From Phytophthora hibernalis (Eukaryota > Oomycota > Peronosporomycetes > Peronosporales > Peronosporaceae), in assembly GCA_012656075.1 (NCBI GenBank), contig JAAKBF010000030.1, positions 620,001 through 684,000 of the forward strand: a stretch of 64,000 bases of DNA, written 5' to 3'. The notes beneath the pieces are model-generated. The model did no database searches and was not told where the DNA came from. It saw only the letters and a list, made by a program, of their open reading frames with translations. Position numbers and translations under genes: made by a program. Positions within the stretch are counted from its first letter, which is position 1. Every line of letters starts with the position of its first letter. This document shows, in pieces, positions 1 to 10,362 of this stretch.

Positions 1-930
1 ATAACCTGTGCAGCATCAGTATGCAGACGATGCGTGCGACTGCAGAGCTCAACGCGGTGACTAGATTTGCTGGACAACAACATCGCCGATTCACCGCCGG
101 AGGTCCCAAGCAATACCGGTTTTGGCACGCTATGCTGCTACTTTCGCTCACCTTTTCCAGGTGCGCTATCCCCTGGAGCTTCTTATGTTGTCCGTACTGT
201 TATTTAACTCGGTGTGGTTTTGATACTGGGTGTCTTTCTCTAGGTTGTAGCTCCGAAGGAAACTTGCCAACCCATGGCATTGTCAGTTCGCTTCTGTCAC
301 CACGCCGCTCAACTTTTGCTGGTGCGTACGTCTCGAAAGAACATGTAGCTGGCGGTGCTGCTGACTAACTCTGTGTGGTTTTGCTACTGGATGCATTTAT
401 CTATGACGTAGGCTCCGAAAACGGTCTAAGTCACAGTGTCCTGAATTGGCGCAGCCGCTCAACTTTTCAGGTGCTTGCAATTCGGAAGATCATGTTGCTG
501 GCGGTGCTTGCTGACTTGCTGGTTAAAGTTTTGATACTTGATGCATTTAACTATGTTAAATACTCTAAAGCGATTCGAAGCCCTGTAGCGGTCAGAGTCT
601 ACTGAATTGGCGCTGCCGCTCAACGTTTTTAGGTACGTACAGCTTGGAAGATCATGATGCTTGCGAAGCAGGTGACTAACTCGTTGTGGTTTTGATACGG
701 TATGCATTTAACTATGATAAAGGCTCTAAAAGCAATTCGAAGCCATGTAGCGGTCAGAGTCTACTGAATTGGCGCTGCCGCTGAACTGTTTCGGGTGCGG
801 ATATCTCGGACGCTCATGTTGCTAGTAGATCTGCTAATAAACGCTGTGTGGTGTGAATACTGGGTGTTTTTGTATGGTGAAGTCTCAGACGGTTAGTTGC
901 TCTCTTGAAGCAGCGTCTTTTACTTCACGC
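1..930. repeat. Left arm of 2.76-kb inverted repeat
   Basis: This stretch is the reverse complement of 1833-2763: paired positions add up to 2764, and the only difference I found is a T4 versus A5 run near the inner end. The arm starts at the window edge and may extend further left. ORFs of 115, 76 and 82 codons occur in mirror-image pairs in both arms, so they are by-products of the repeat and not genes. No transposase or other recognisable protein is encoded. Such a structure could be a foldback-type element, a recent inverted duplication, or an assembly artefact. Confidence 0.95.
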
Positions 931-1050
931 CCGCAACTGCTCAACGTTTTGAAGTGCACTCGTCTCAGACGAACATATAGTGGGTGGGCTACTGACTAAT
1001 GCGGTGCGGTGTGGATACTTGTTGCAGTTGTCTATAGTGAAAAGTTCAAC
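163..1050. repeat. Degenerate ~160-bp tandem repeats
   Basis: A core resembling gccgctcaacttttnaggt recurs at about 304, 454, 615, 777 and 938 (spacing 150-162 bp). Each core is followed by a diverged block containing gtgtggttttgatact and atgcatttaactatg. The last unit lies partly beyond the inner end of the inverted-repeat arm, so the array existed before, or independently of, the inversion. The same units occur inverted in 1833-2620. Confidence 0.8.
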
Positions 1051-1832
1051 TAAAATGGTGCCCTGGAGGTGGAGGCAGTACGAAGCTTGTCGATAGGATG
1101 CTGAGGTTGAACAGGACTGCGATTAGTGTCGGTTTATCCGATGACGCCGGCCGAGCGCTTCTAGATTCGATGAAGTCGTCACATATACAATTTGTGATCC
1201 TAGCCTGACCAATGTGCCTCGAAAATGGTGTCCCTGCCGGTTGCGGTTAAATTTGGGGTTTGTATCCACGTCCTGTATCGACTACAAACCGCTGGGACTT
1301 GATAGCAACGGCAACGGGGTGCTCTACACCAGAAGTAGGAAACTGAAGCGTGGACGTCCACCGATGTATGAGCCGGCACATTGATACACTTAGATATTGC
1401 CCCGCATGTTTCATTGGCAATAACGCCGAAAACACGTATGAATTGTACCTCGCTGTTTATCTTCTATTGAGCACAGTCGCTACGTGACAGGGAAGCATGC
1501 AAGAAGACAACTAAAGAGGATGTAAGGAAGCTGATTGTAAGCCATTAATCACTATGCTTCCTGGATCGATGTCGCACCCGACTGTTAACTCACAAAGTTG
1601 ACTACATGTAGATGCATTTGGGGCCAAGCACAGGTAAACCACTGATCACCAGAGTACTGGACGGAGAGCTTTTGGTTGAGCTCAATTAGGCGTGCAGTCA
1701 ACGCATCTAAGCCCACCTAATGCGGATTTCGCGGAACATGTAATTAGGTACGCAGGAGTGGCTAATGAATCTGGCAATGCTTCCAAACTCAAGTTTCTCG
1801 ATGTAGCCAACGTTTTCTTCGCGGAGATCTGC
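931..1832. other. Spacer between inverted-repeat arms
   Basis: About 900 bp separate the two arms. The longest ORF is 62 codons and has no recognisable features. The first ~120 bp continue the ~160-bp tandem repeat of the left arm; the rest is unique within the window. I see no gene, RNA or promoter here. Confidence 0.6.
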
Positions 1833-2763
1833 GCGTGAAGTAAAAAGACGCTGCTTCAAGAGAGCAACTAACCGTCTGAGACTTCACCATACAAAAACAC
1901 CCAGTATTCACACCACACAGCGTTTATTAGCAGATCTACTAGCAACATGAGCGTCCGAGATATCCGCACCCGAAACAGTTCAGCGGCAGCGCCAATTCAG
2001 TAGACTCTGACCGCTACATGGCTTCGAATTGCTTTTAGAGCCTTTATCATAGTTAAATGCATACCGTATCAAAACCACAACGAGTTAGTCACCTGCTTCG
2101 CAAGCATCATGATCTTCCAAGCTGTACGTACCTAAAAACGTTGAGCGGCAGCGCCAATTCAGTAGACTCTGACCGCTACAGGGCTTCGAATCGCTTTAGA
2201 GTATTTAACATAGTTAAATGCATCAAGTATCAAAACTTTAACCAGCAAGTCAGCAAGCACCGCCAGCAACATGATCTTCCGAATTGCAAGCACCTGAAAA
2301 GTTGAGCGGCTGCGCCAATTCAGGACACTGTGACTTAGACCGTTTTCGGAGCCTACGTCATAGATAAATGCATCCAGTAGCAAAACCACACAGAGTTAGT
2401 CAGCAGCACCGCCAGCTACATGTTCTTTCGAGACGTACGCACCAGCAAAAGTTGAGCGGCGTGGTGACAGAAGCGAACTGACAATGCCATGGGTTGGCAA
2501 GTTTCCTTCGGAGCTACAACCTAGAGAAAGACACCCAGTATCAAAACCACACCGAGTTAAATAACAGTACGGACAACATAAGAAGCTCCAGGGGATAGCG
2601 CACCTGGAAAAGGTGAGCGAAAGTAGCAGCATAGCGTGCCAAAACCGGTATTGCTTGGGACCTCCGGCGGTGAATCGGCGATGTTGTTGTCCAGCAAATC
2701 TAGTCACCGCGTTGAGCTCTGCAGTCGCACGCATCGTCTGCATACTGATGCTGCACAGGTTAT
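1833..2763. repeat. Right arm of 2.76-kb inverted repeat
   Basis: Reverse complement of positions 1-930, identical except for one base in a homopolymer run. The outer end seen here (2763) corresponds to the first base of the window, so the true outer boundary cannot be placed. Near-identity of two 930-bp arms implies very recent origin, gene conversion, or an artefactual fold-back join in the assembly. Confidence 0.95.
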
Positions 2764-3355
2764 GGACAAATATGTGGAGGGATTATCGGGATACAAATCT
2801 CTTTGGCATTCAGCAAAGTCGTGTGCTGCTCAGAGATCCTGTGTGCTACTATTTTTGTGTGCCAGCACAACACTGTTGTGTGATTTAAATACGTACTCCG
2901 TTCAATTTGACCGGAGATTACTGCAAGTCAGTGAATCATGGGTGGGGTGAAACATCTTCAGATGGGACGAGCGTGATCATGCGATCACAAACGCTCTCAC
3001 AGTCACAACAGGATGACCTCAATTGTTTTGGCGAGAGGCACTTCTTGTCAAGGAGTTCTTGAGGCGCTCCATTTTGCTCAGGGCTTGCACCAAACGCTTT
3101 TGCGGGTGGAAAACCACATAATCTTTGAAATTAGTGCAGTCTGAGGTGAAGCCTTCAGCCCGATTTGACACACATCTGTGATCGTTAGATTCCAACTTGG
3201 AATTAAATTTGCCAAGTACTTGAGATCTGATTGCGGAGGTAGCACAGTAAGTAGGTACAGAGAACCCTGGCCAACTTAATACATCTGTTGTATAATATCC
3301 TGGTGTACTTAATCATATATCGATCGGTAGTCAGGCTTAACTATGGGGCTTATGT
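2764..3355. other. Intergenic stretch without recognisable gene
   Basis: AT-rich sequence between the inverted repeat and the left LTR of the chromovirus. The ORFs that overlap its beginning (91 and 104 codons) start inside the repeat arm and resemble nothing I know. No gene is supported. Confidence 0.5.
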
Positions 3356-3631
3356 TGTAGTGTCTTTCGACCCTAAATGCTTGCAGGTTGAGAATCCGGT
3401 GCTTCCTTGGAGGTGAAATGAATTATGGTATTCAATGCAACCACTGGTGCGCTAGCTGCAGTGGTTCCTGTTAGTTTCGTCTTTCCTACATGCCTCCTTA
3501 CTATGCAGTATACATGTCTCAAAAATTAGACATGCTCTCATCATCGTTGAGTCGTTGGTTACGAGCTTGCGAGGCTTCACGTGTTCTGAGAAGTGTCTGC
3601 TGGTAACAGCCCGTCCCAAGGATCTGCTACA
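3356..3631 (-). repeat. 3' LTR of chromovirus
   Basis: Starts TGTAG and ends CTACA, and matches 8203-8460 over its whole length apart from point differences and a ~23-bp segment near 3593-3613 (tgagaagtgtctgctggtaac region) absent from the other LTR. The divergence and the indel show that the insertion is not recent. Confidence 0.93.
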
Positions 3632-3683
3632 CCGCCCTTCAAGCAGATACTCGTCCGTGAAGGCTTGCACTCGAAGTAACTTG

Positions 3684-4058
3684 CTAGCCACCTCGATTTT
3701 TGTTCGTGCGACGGCTTTCACGACTACCACGCTTCTGCCTTATGCACACGGCATGTTTTGGTTTGTTGGGGGCTTTGGTCTTCTTTCGTGTGGGGGTTGC
3801 AGACGGAGGCTTTTCTGCAATTGATCTTGTGACGCTGGTGGTTCGTGGCGACTTGAGTTGCAATAGGAATTGACTTAGATCGGCATCACCCGTCTTGTCC
3901 ACGTAGTCCAATAACGTGACCGGAACATCCTCATGCATTGTTCTGATAGACTCCCACGAGTCTTTAATGTCCTCCAGACCTTCCCAGCTGATGAACACTT
4001 CGTATGTGTGTGTTGGATGTTCACGGTGTTGTTTGAATGCTTCCACCGTAAGGTACAC
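3684..4058 (-). pseudogene. Chromodomain end of Gypsy integrase
   Basis: The 124-codon ORF contains a chromodomain-like segment in its first ~65 residues (YEVFISWEG, then WESI and a short helix ending SQFL), followed by a basic tail rich in Lys, Arg and Thr. In chromoviruses this domain sits at the integrase C-terminus and directs integration to chromatin marks. It lies directly downstream (minus strand) of the integrase pieces and upstream of the 3' LTR, as expected. The frame is open here but separated from the integrase by frameshifts. Confidence 0.8.
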
Positions 4059-4212
4059 ATCCTGTGTGCTCTAAAATTTCGTCGTTCAGCTCGAAGCTCC
4101 TGTCTGCGTACAGCTTGGGTCTCGAAGGATGCACATCACGCGCAGAACCGGTGAGTATGTGATCAATTTCGAATGAGTTATCCTTGGCACCAATTACTCG
4201 GAATGGCCCAAT

Positions 4213-5192
4213 CTACTTGACCGCGAGCTTATATACATGGGTCTTCGCATCCACACGAGACCAGAGTACATAATCTCCAACATGGAAATTAACCGGTTGA
4301 GCACCTCGCTGATTGCTCTTATTGCGGTTGGTTTGCTTGTCTTTGGCTTTGCTGACATCATGATGCATGTCATTGAGTGACGTACGAAGTTGCTGTATAG
4401 CGATCTGCACATCGCCAGCGAACATATCAGCTTACACTAAATTGGTTGCTATTGCCTCAGGTCCAACTAGTATTTTCTGCAACGGTGTCGCAGCCTTCAC
4501 ACCAAGAAATACCTCCGCCGGGGCGTGATTGCCAAGAGACGATACTGGGCTCTGGTTCAGATTTGCTTGAATGAGTGGAAGTAGCAGACCCAATTTTCCT
4601 ACTCCACCTTTTGTTCGAGAAGAATGATATCGCTGATTAGCAGTCCCGGCATACCGTAGCGCATATTCCACTCAAGAACAGCCTTTGCTGCCGTTGCTGC
4701 ATCGGCGCTTGTAACATTGGATGAACTCGCAAAAATGAGTGAAGTCGTCCTTTAATGCAAGCAAGTAGTTTTTATCTGTTGTACTCGCCAATGAAAAAGG
4801 TAGTCCATGTGCAGCGCTCTATTTCGCACCCTGGAGCGATAAGTCTCTCCCCGTGGCCTTGGGATTTTGTTGCCGCCCTTAACGTGGCAGCACAATAGCA
4901 CAAAAGTCAGTGCTTTCTGCTGCAGCTTGTCGATAGTGAAATGTTCTTGGAGGTATTGATCATCACCTCTACCTCGATGGCCCATTGTTCCACAATGGGA
5001 GATCACCATCAACCTCGCCAAGAGCATGTTTGCATTAGGCGGGATCCATAAATGGTTGTTCTCGTCGCGCCACATACCACCATTATCTTGCCTGAGAGTA
5101 GGTGGCGGAGTGCATACAGTACTCGTCTGAGCGCTCTGTATGTCGCCAAGGTCTGGCCAGTCCGATTCCTGTCCAAGCGGACGCAACTGCAC
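4213..5192 (-). pseudogene. Gypsy integrase fragments
   Basis: Three minus-strand ORF pieces cover the integrase. 4752-5192 has an N-terminal zinc-binding pattern (HCGTMGHRG, then paired Cys after a helix). 4432-4671 has the end of the catalytic core (PLIQANLNQSP, APAEVFLG). 4213-4425 has the C-terminal GPY/F-like module (FHVGDYVLWSR), with an in-frame GPF just past its end. Integrase would insert the cDNA into the genome. Frameshifts and a missing central catalytic part make it non-functional. Confidence 0.85.
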
Positions 5193-5219
5193 TTGTTCGT
5201 CTTCATTCGGTACTACCCA

Positions 5220-5510
5220 TCATTTCATAGTCGTTGCTGGGGTGGGAGTGCCCTTACCAGCTACCATATCTGCCCATACATTATCGTCACCACTGATGTG
5301 CTCAATAGTATATCGAAGTTCATTTAACTTCAAGCTCCATCGCTGCAATTTACCGCGAACATGTTTCTTGATGTCATCACCTGAGGCAAATATGAAAATG
5401 ACGTTGCGGTGATCAGAGTAGAGCTTAAACCCTTTTGATCGGATGAGCAAGTAGTTCAGGTCAGTGGCAGCTTTGATTATTGGGAAAGCTTCTTTTTCGA
5501 GACGCTCCAA
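5220..5510 (-). pseudogene. Gypsy RNase H fragment
   Basis: The ORF contains the RNase H-like pattern FKLYSDHRN followed by RWSLKLNEL and IEHISGDDNVWADM, the usual order in Ty3/Gypsy pol between reverse transcriptase and integrase. This domain removes RNA from the RNA-DNA hybrid. The piece is open for 96 codons but is cut off from the reverse transcriptase by broken sequence at 5510-6060. Confidence 0.85.
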
Positions 5511-6063
5511 TGCTGAGCCGCTCCCTTGAATGTCCCGCTAATACAGTGCACGAGCTGATGGTGCTGTTCCGTAATGCTAGGGGACGGGTTCCACTCTGGC
5601 ACCATCGTGAGAAAAATATTCCAGCCGAGATCACTCGCATCGGTCATCAATATCAATTCATCACGGTCGTCTGAAGTGACCAGTGTTCTTGAACTAGCGA
5701 GTAGTTGCTTTACTTCGGTGAAGCAATCGCTCTATACGTCTGTGAAACTGATGGTAAGTCGCGCGGCAATATTGTTGGTGCGCTTAGTGCCTGCGAGCGC
5801 CGCTTGCAAACACTCGTGCAAAAGAGCAGCAAGTCGAGCGAAGTCAACCAACGAATTCCGAATCCACCCATCAGCACATAAAGATTGCTGTAACTCGGCT
5901 GCCGTTAGCGGTTCTGGAATATCGATCAGAGTCTGGACCTTGGCAGGATCATAGGCGACGCCATCAGGGTTTGTTATTCACCCACACCATTTAGCATGCT
6001 CAGTGTACAAGCAAATCTTGTCGAGGTCGAGGAATATACTTCTCAAGCGTGCTGTACACTCAA

Positions 6064-6691
6064 TCAAGAACCGACATAAATTCGTCTATACTCTGCATAA
6101 ATGAGCAGATCATCTACCCATGCCAGAACATTATCATACAGCAGTCCAGCTTCACGCATAATTTTCTCCACAGATTGTTGAAAATGAATGGAGGAATTCA
6201 CTGATCCCTGTTGGAGGCGTGTCGGTGTGAAAACGCCGTCTTCAGTCATATAAGACTGTGATTCCTGACTGACCAATGCTATAATAACGCCATTTGCCAG
6301 AAGCTTTTCAGGAATTCCACAGTCTGTTTGTGTTTTTTATTTTTTGCATGATGAAAGCGGGTGCTGAGGCTGGGCATCGAACCCGCCAAAGGCAGAACTT
6401 TGGCATCCACACGACGGAAATCCACCGCCTGCCGAAGTCCACCACTTTCCCAGCTTTTCTTACTGGTCGCGCAGGACTCGTCCACCGACTAGCCTCATTG
6501 CGGTACACCCAACCAAGAGCAACAAGTGAATCGTTGAACACCTTCATCCATTCGCGCTCAGCAGGGGCATAAGTCCGCGGTTTGCTTCGAACCGGTATAG
6601 TACCATCCTTGAATTGAATCACAAACGGTTCAATCGGTGAAGGTGGGTCATTGCCAATTGCAAGATACCAGATATCATAGCGAGTCACCAC
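6064..6691 (-). pseudogene. Gypsy reverse transcriptase fragments
   Basis: 6308-6691 carries the start of the polymerase (KPRTYAPAEREW, SRWTSPARPVRK, VDF). 6279-6485, in another frame, continues with DFRRVDAK. 6064-6276 carries the catalytic box WVDDLLIYA, the Y/F-V-D-D motif of retroelement polymerases. At least two frame changes lie between the pieces. The order and spacing match Gypsy pol. Confidence 0.88.
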
Positions 6692-7170
6692 ATCAAAGAG
6701 CTCTCGCTTTCGTTCCGCAGGAAAAACGTTTGCGACTGCCTCATTAACCAGCTCACACAGACGCGTTGAAATCTTCTTCTTGTCGGGGGGTCAAAGCACA
6801 TAGGGGTCGTCGCCTCAAAAGGATCAAAGTCAACAATCTCTTTGTTTGCGAGTGCAGCCAGCAGCTCGTCAACATCGATACCCAGTGCCTTCACCGTCAA
6901 CCTTCCTAAAAGAAATTCATCCTCATCAGTCTCCGTGATAATACACTTCACGTTACGCATCCGAACTTTTCCAGCCGGCGTGAGCAATTTGAAGTCCAGC
7001 TGAATGGACTCTTTGCATCGGATAATTGCTCCTCCAACCTCGTTACCATCAATAGGTTTTGACAGGTACGGGGTGCTCGTACTCGGACAAACTTTGCTAA
7101 ATTTCCTCTACAATCCTACGAGGGATCACGTTGTATTGTGTTCCATTGTGAGGATGGTAGGGCATCGTCA
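6685..7170 (-). pseudogene. Gypsy aspartic protease remnant
   Basis: Around 7150 the minus strand reads HNGTQYNVIP, where retroviral-type proteases usually have DSGT followed by a hydrophobic strand, so the catalytic Asp appears replaced by His. Downstream, 6685-6987 has the typical second half (FLLGRLTVKALGIDVD). The domain lies between the CCHC knuckle and the reverse transcriptase. Both the replaced active-site residue and a frame break indicate loss of function. Confidence 0.72.
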
Positions 7171-7272
7171 CGACTTCATTGAACGCCACATGCTTCGGAG
7201 CCAAGTCTTCCTCACCGTGAAGAAATCGTTTCATTTTAGATGCCTCGGCCCCCTTTCGTTGCGCCATGAACG

Positions 7273-7518
7273 CTATACGGGCAGCTTCTTCTGGTCTTCT
7301 GTCGCCGAAGGGCAATCAATGACCCAATGAGGTCCTTTGCAATGTAGACAACCTTGGGCAGGAGCATCGTCACGCTTTTGGGGCGTAGGCCTGTCATCAT
7401 GGCGCTCGTCACGCACAGGTCGCGGTCGCTCCCAATTTGAAGCTCTACTATTGCGTGGAGAACCTGATTTCGGCACACTCTTTGAAACCCCTTTCTTTGG
7501 CGGATTGATACAAATCAA
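7273..7518 (-). pseudogene. Gag zinc-knuckle fragment
   Basis: An 81-codon basic ORF (many Arg, Asp, Pro) ends with CLHCKGPHWVIDC, a CX2CX3HX4C knuckle of the type that binds nucleic acid at the C-terminus of Gag in Gypsy elements. It lies between the gag core (7634-8074) and the protease remnant, as expected. Confidence 0.78.
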
Positions 7519-7633
7519 ACGGTTGTTGATTCTTCAGTGCTTCAGCTTTGATAACGTCGAGCAAGCGCGGTACACTGATCTTGAGTGTTGGACCGAGGTC
7601 TGAACTTGTTTTTTGAGAGTCGCAGGACGCAAA

Positions 7634-8074
7634 TTATCCGTTAACAACCGGCACTTCAATTTCTCTTGCTATCCAGGAGAATACTCTGTCCATATTTCTC
7701 AATGAGTTCATCTGATGGAAGTAATTCAACACACGGGCCTTGACATCCTTCTGTCTGAGGTCCATCATCAGGTGCTGACTCATGATGACATGCACGTTCG
7801 GGATTTGGTCATTGATCGCGCTGGCAAAGATCTGTGCAATCGCAGAGATCAACTTATCGTTGGTCAGGTCGTCCTTCGACACCTTAAGTTCCAGCTCACA
7901 AAATGTCTTCAACAATCTTCGATGAATTGTGTTGATCGCCGGAATCATGACGGTAGCGAAAGACTCGCCGGACTCCTGGCATCGAGAGATCACGGCAGCT
8001 TCGTACAGCTCTCGCTCACGCTTCCACTTGACAAGGGCTTTGTGTGAGAAACACACGATGGGCGGCGGCTCCAT
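7634..8074 (-). pseudogene. Chromovirus Gag core fragment
   Basis: A 146-codon ORF, largely helical in composition (FCELELKVSKDDLTNDKL, ASAINDQIPNVHVIMSQ), begins ~130 bp inside the 5' LTR on the minus strand. Position and composition fit the capsid part of Gag; sequence recognition alone is weak. It ends in a stop before the zinc knuckle, so Gag is broken. Confidence 0.6.
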
Positions 8075-8202
8075 TGCCGCCCAGAGCTTCTTCGTTGCTT
8101 GGTCGCGTCACCTTCATCTCCATCGGTGTTAACGCGACTGCGTTTCTACTGGGGCTGACTCATGGCCCGTACTGGAACGTCGTCCACAGCTAAAGTTAAC
8201 TT

Positions 8203-8460
8203 TGTAGTGTCTTTCGACCACTAAATACTTGGAGGTTGAGAATCCGGGTGCTTGCTTGGAGGTGAAATGAATTCTGGTATTCAATGCATACACTGCTGCG
8301 CTAGCAGCAGTGGTTTCTGTTAGTTTCGTCTTTCCTATATGCCTCCTTACTATGCAGTATACATTCTCAAAAATTAGACGTGCTCTCATGCATCGTTGAG
8401 TCGTTGGTTACGAGCTTGCGAGGCTTCACGTATTCCAGCCCGTCCCAAGGATCTGCTACA
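8203..8460 (-). repeat. 5' LTR of chromovirus
   Basis: Partner of 3356-3631, with the same TGTAG/CTACA ends. It is shorter because it lacks a ~23-bp segment near its right end. It would hold the promoter for the minus-strand transcript. No convincing tRNA primer-binding site is visible just inside it. Confidence 0.93.
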
Positions 8461-8501
8461 TATTTTATACCGATTTAAGGACTACAGATGGAGAGCATTT
8501 A

Positions 8502-10280
8502 CAGTTAGGGGCATGCAAATCGCCGGACAAAAATATTAATACAAAAATCAAGTGTAAAAAAATACCCACACAGTTATAGAGGCGAAGAACACGTGGACAG
8601 CAGCGGCCAGTCCCAATCAACCAACCCAAGGAAGATTGCCATCTGCGGAGTCACCGTCACCACAACATTTCTGCTCAGGAACCGAACAATGCCTGCCCGA
8701 ACTCACCTGACATATACCCAAAAGAAGGCTATCAAAAGCCACCGCAACAACAACCCCACGCTCACGCAGGATGACCTCTGTCGTTGGGCTAAGTCCGAGT
8801 TTGGGCAGCGCGTTGGGCGATCAACCATGAGCAGGATCCTATCCAATGACATCCAGCCGGGATTCACCCCGATGCAAAACGACAGCAAAAGGCCACTATC
8901 CTGAGATGGAAGACGCTCTGAACGCGTTTGTGCTCGGACGCAAGGAAAGGTTGCTATTAGCGACTTCATGCTTTACACCAAGGCAAACCACTAGCTACAA
9001 GAAGCTGGTCAAGACTCGACGGTCTCCCTGTCGTGTGTCACGCGGTTCAAGACACGACACGGCATCAAACTGCACCGCCAGCATGGAGAAGCTGGATCTG
9101 TTGACACCACGGCACTGCACCAGCACCGAATGGATCTGCAGGTCTTGTTAGACCAATATGCGCCGCGTGACGTGTTTAATCTCGACGAAACTGGGTTGTT
9201 TTACCGGATGCAACCGTCAGAGACTCTCGCTACGGCGCCCATCCCAGGCAAGAAGAAGGATAAATCCCCATTTCGGTCGGGTTGTGTTGCAACATGGACG
9301 GCTCCGAAGAACTAGACCCCATCGTCATTAACAGGTATCAGAAACCGCGCTGCTTCAAAGGTGGATGTCTCCTAGCTGCCTATCCGCTACTATGCCAATA
9401 AGAAGGCCTGGATGACCTCCGCAGTTTTCGTGGAGTGGTTAAAGGCGCTGAATCTCAGCATGTGCGGGCGAAAAGTGCTGCTATTGGTGGATAATGCCTC
9501 ATCACACATGGAAGTAGAGCTCTCGAACGTGCGCCTGCACTTCTTGCCCCTAACACTACATCCTTCCTTCAGCCAATGGACGGTGGGATCATCTAGAATT
9601 TCAAGCTCAAGTACAAGACATTGTTCGTGCAGTGGACGCTAGACAAGATCGAAGCTGGTGCATACAATCAGAAGGTGGACGTACTCAGCTCAATTCATAT
9701 GATCGTGGAGGCGTGGAAGGGTGTGTCGGCGGACACAATCCGCAACTGCTGGGCTCATACAGGGATCGTGTCTGGAGTCAACGTCGCATCACTAAGGCAG
9801 CAAAATCAGCCCAAATTTTTTGACCTATCCCAGCTTGATGACTTGATAGAAAAGCTGTCGCTCGCAGACCCGATGGATGCAGATGGCTACCTGTCGTGCG
9901 ATGATAGCTTGGAGGAGGGAATGAGGCGGCACTAGAGAGTGACGCTACAACATGCCCAGTGAGCGACGATGCGTCAAGCGGTGACGAAGATCCCGAGAAT
10001 CGACCACTCACGCATCGAGAAGCACTCAACGCGTCGCATCAGCTTGCGACCTACGTATTCGCGCACAACATCGAATCCCGCGACGTGTGCGAGATCACGG
10101 AGAAGTGCAGACAACTCTTAATTGGAAGCATGCGCCAGCAGCAGATCACGCATATTTTACAGCTAATTAGCTCGTATGTAGTGTCCATACGAGTATACTG
10201 AAGTTAAGTGATGTCCATAACCTCAAAATCGAACCCACGGACACGGTTATTTTCCGGGTCCCGATTGTGTCCGCTAACCG
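8502..10280 (+). mobile_element. pogo/Tigger-like DNA transposon relic
   Basis: The transposase pieces described for 8593-10201 are flanked by a weak candidate terminal inverted repeat: cagttaggggcatg (from 8502) against the reverse complement of 10245-10280, which begins cggttagcggacac, with further partial matches inwards. The left end follows a TA dinucleotide, the target of this superfamily, but the right flank is gg and not TA, so the ends are tentative. Confidence 0.5.
8593..10201 (+). pseudogene. Broken pogo/Tigger (DDE) transposase
   Basis: A CENP-B-type helix-turn-helix start is visible from 8689 (THLTYTQKKAIKSH, RVGRSTMSRIL). The DDE domain follows in pieces: FNLDETGLFYRMQPSETLA at 9175-9235, KVLLLVDNASSHMEVELSN at 9470-9530, LHFLPLTLHPSFSQW, and a C-terminal helical region to 9935, with an acidic tail ORF to 10201. 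The first Asp, in NLDET, and the second, in VDNASSH, are present. Frame changes after the HTH, after GKKKDKS (9300) and near 9600 disrupt it. It directly follows the right LTR of the chromovirus. Confidence 0.88.
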
Positions 10281-10362
10281 GGCGTTCTCTGTACTTGTCA
10301 AGCTTCAAACTGAATGCTCGATGGGGATTTTTCAATACATGTGTTAATGAAAAATATACACT

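Larger units (their letters stand above)
3356..8460 (-). mobile_element. Ty3/Gypsy chromovirus, degenerate
   Basis: A complete but decayed LTR retrotransposon on the minus strand. It is bounded by 276-bp and 258-bp LTRs that both start TGTAG and end CTACA. The flanking pentamers are tatgt (3351-3355) and tattt (8461-8465), compatible with a 5-bp target duplication with one mismatch. In minus-strand order the internal region shows gag, a CCHC knuckle, protease, reverse transcriptase, RNase H, integrase and a terminal chromodomain, which is the Gypsy order with the chromovirus hallmark. A purine-rich stretch lies just inside the 3' LTR (minus strand of 3632-3645). All reading frames are interrupted, so it is not autonomous. 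Confidence 0.93.

Noticed and set aside
21..368. 115-codon ORF repeated exactly at 2396-2743 (minus)
   Set aside because: Mirror copies within the inverted repeat; no known domain and no codon or motif evidence for a gene.
163..1050. Regular ~160-bp repeats as a CRISPR array
   Set aside because: Units are long, diverged along their whole length and have no constant repeat with unique spacers; the genome is eukaryotic.
6370..6410. tRNA T-arm-like sequence (minus strand ggcgggttcgatgcc)
   Set aside because: Falls inside the reverse-transcriptase coding frame; no acceptor, D or anticodon arms fold around it.
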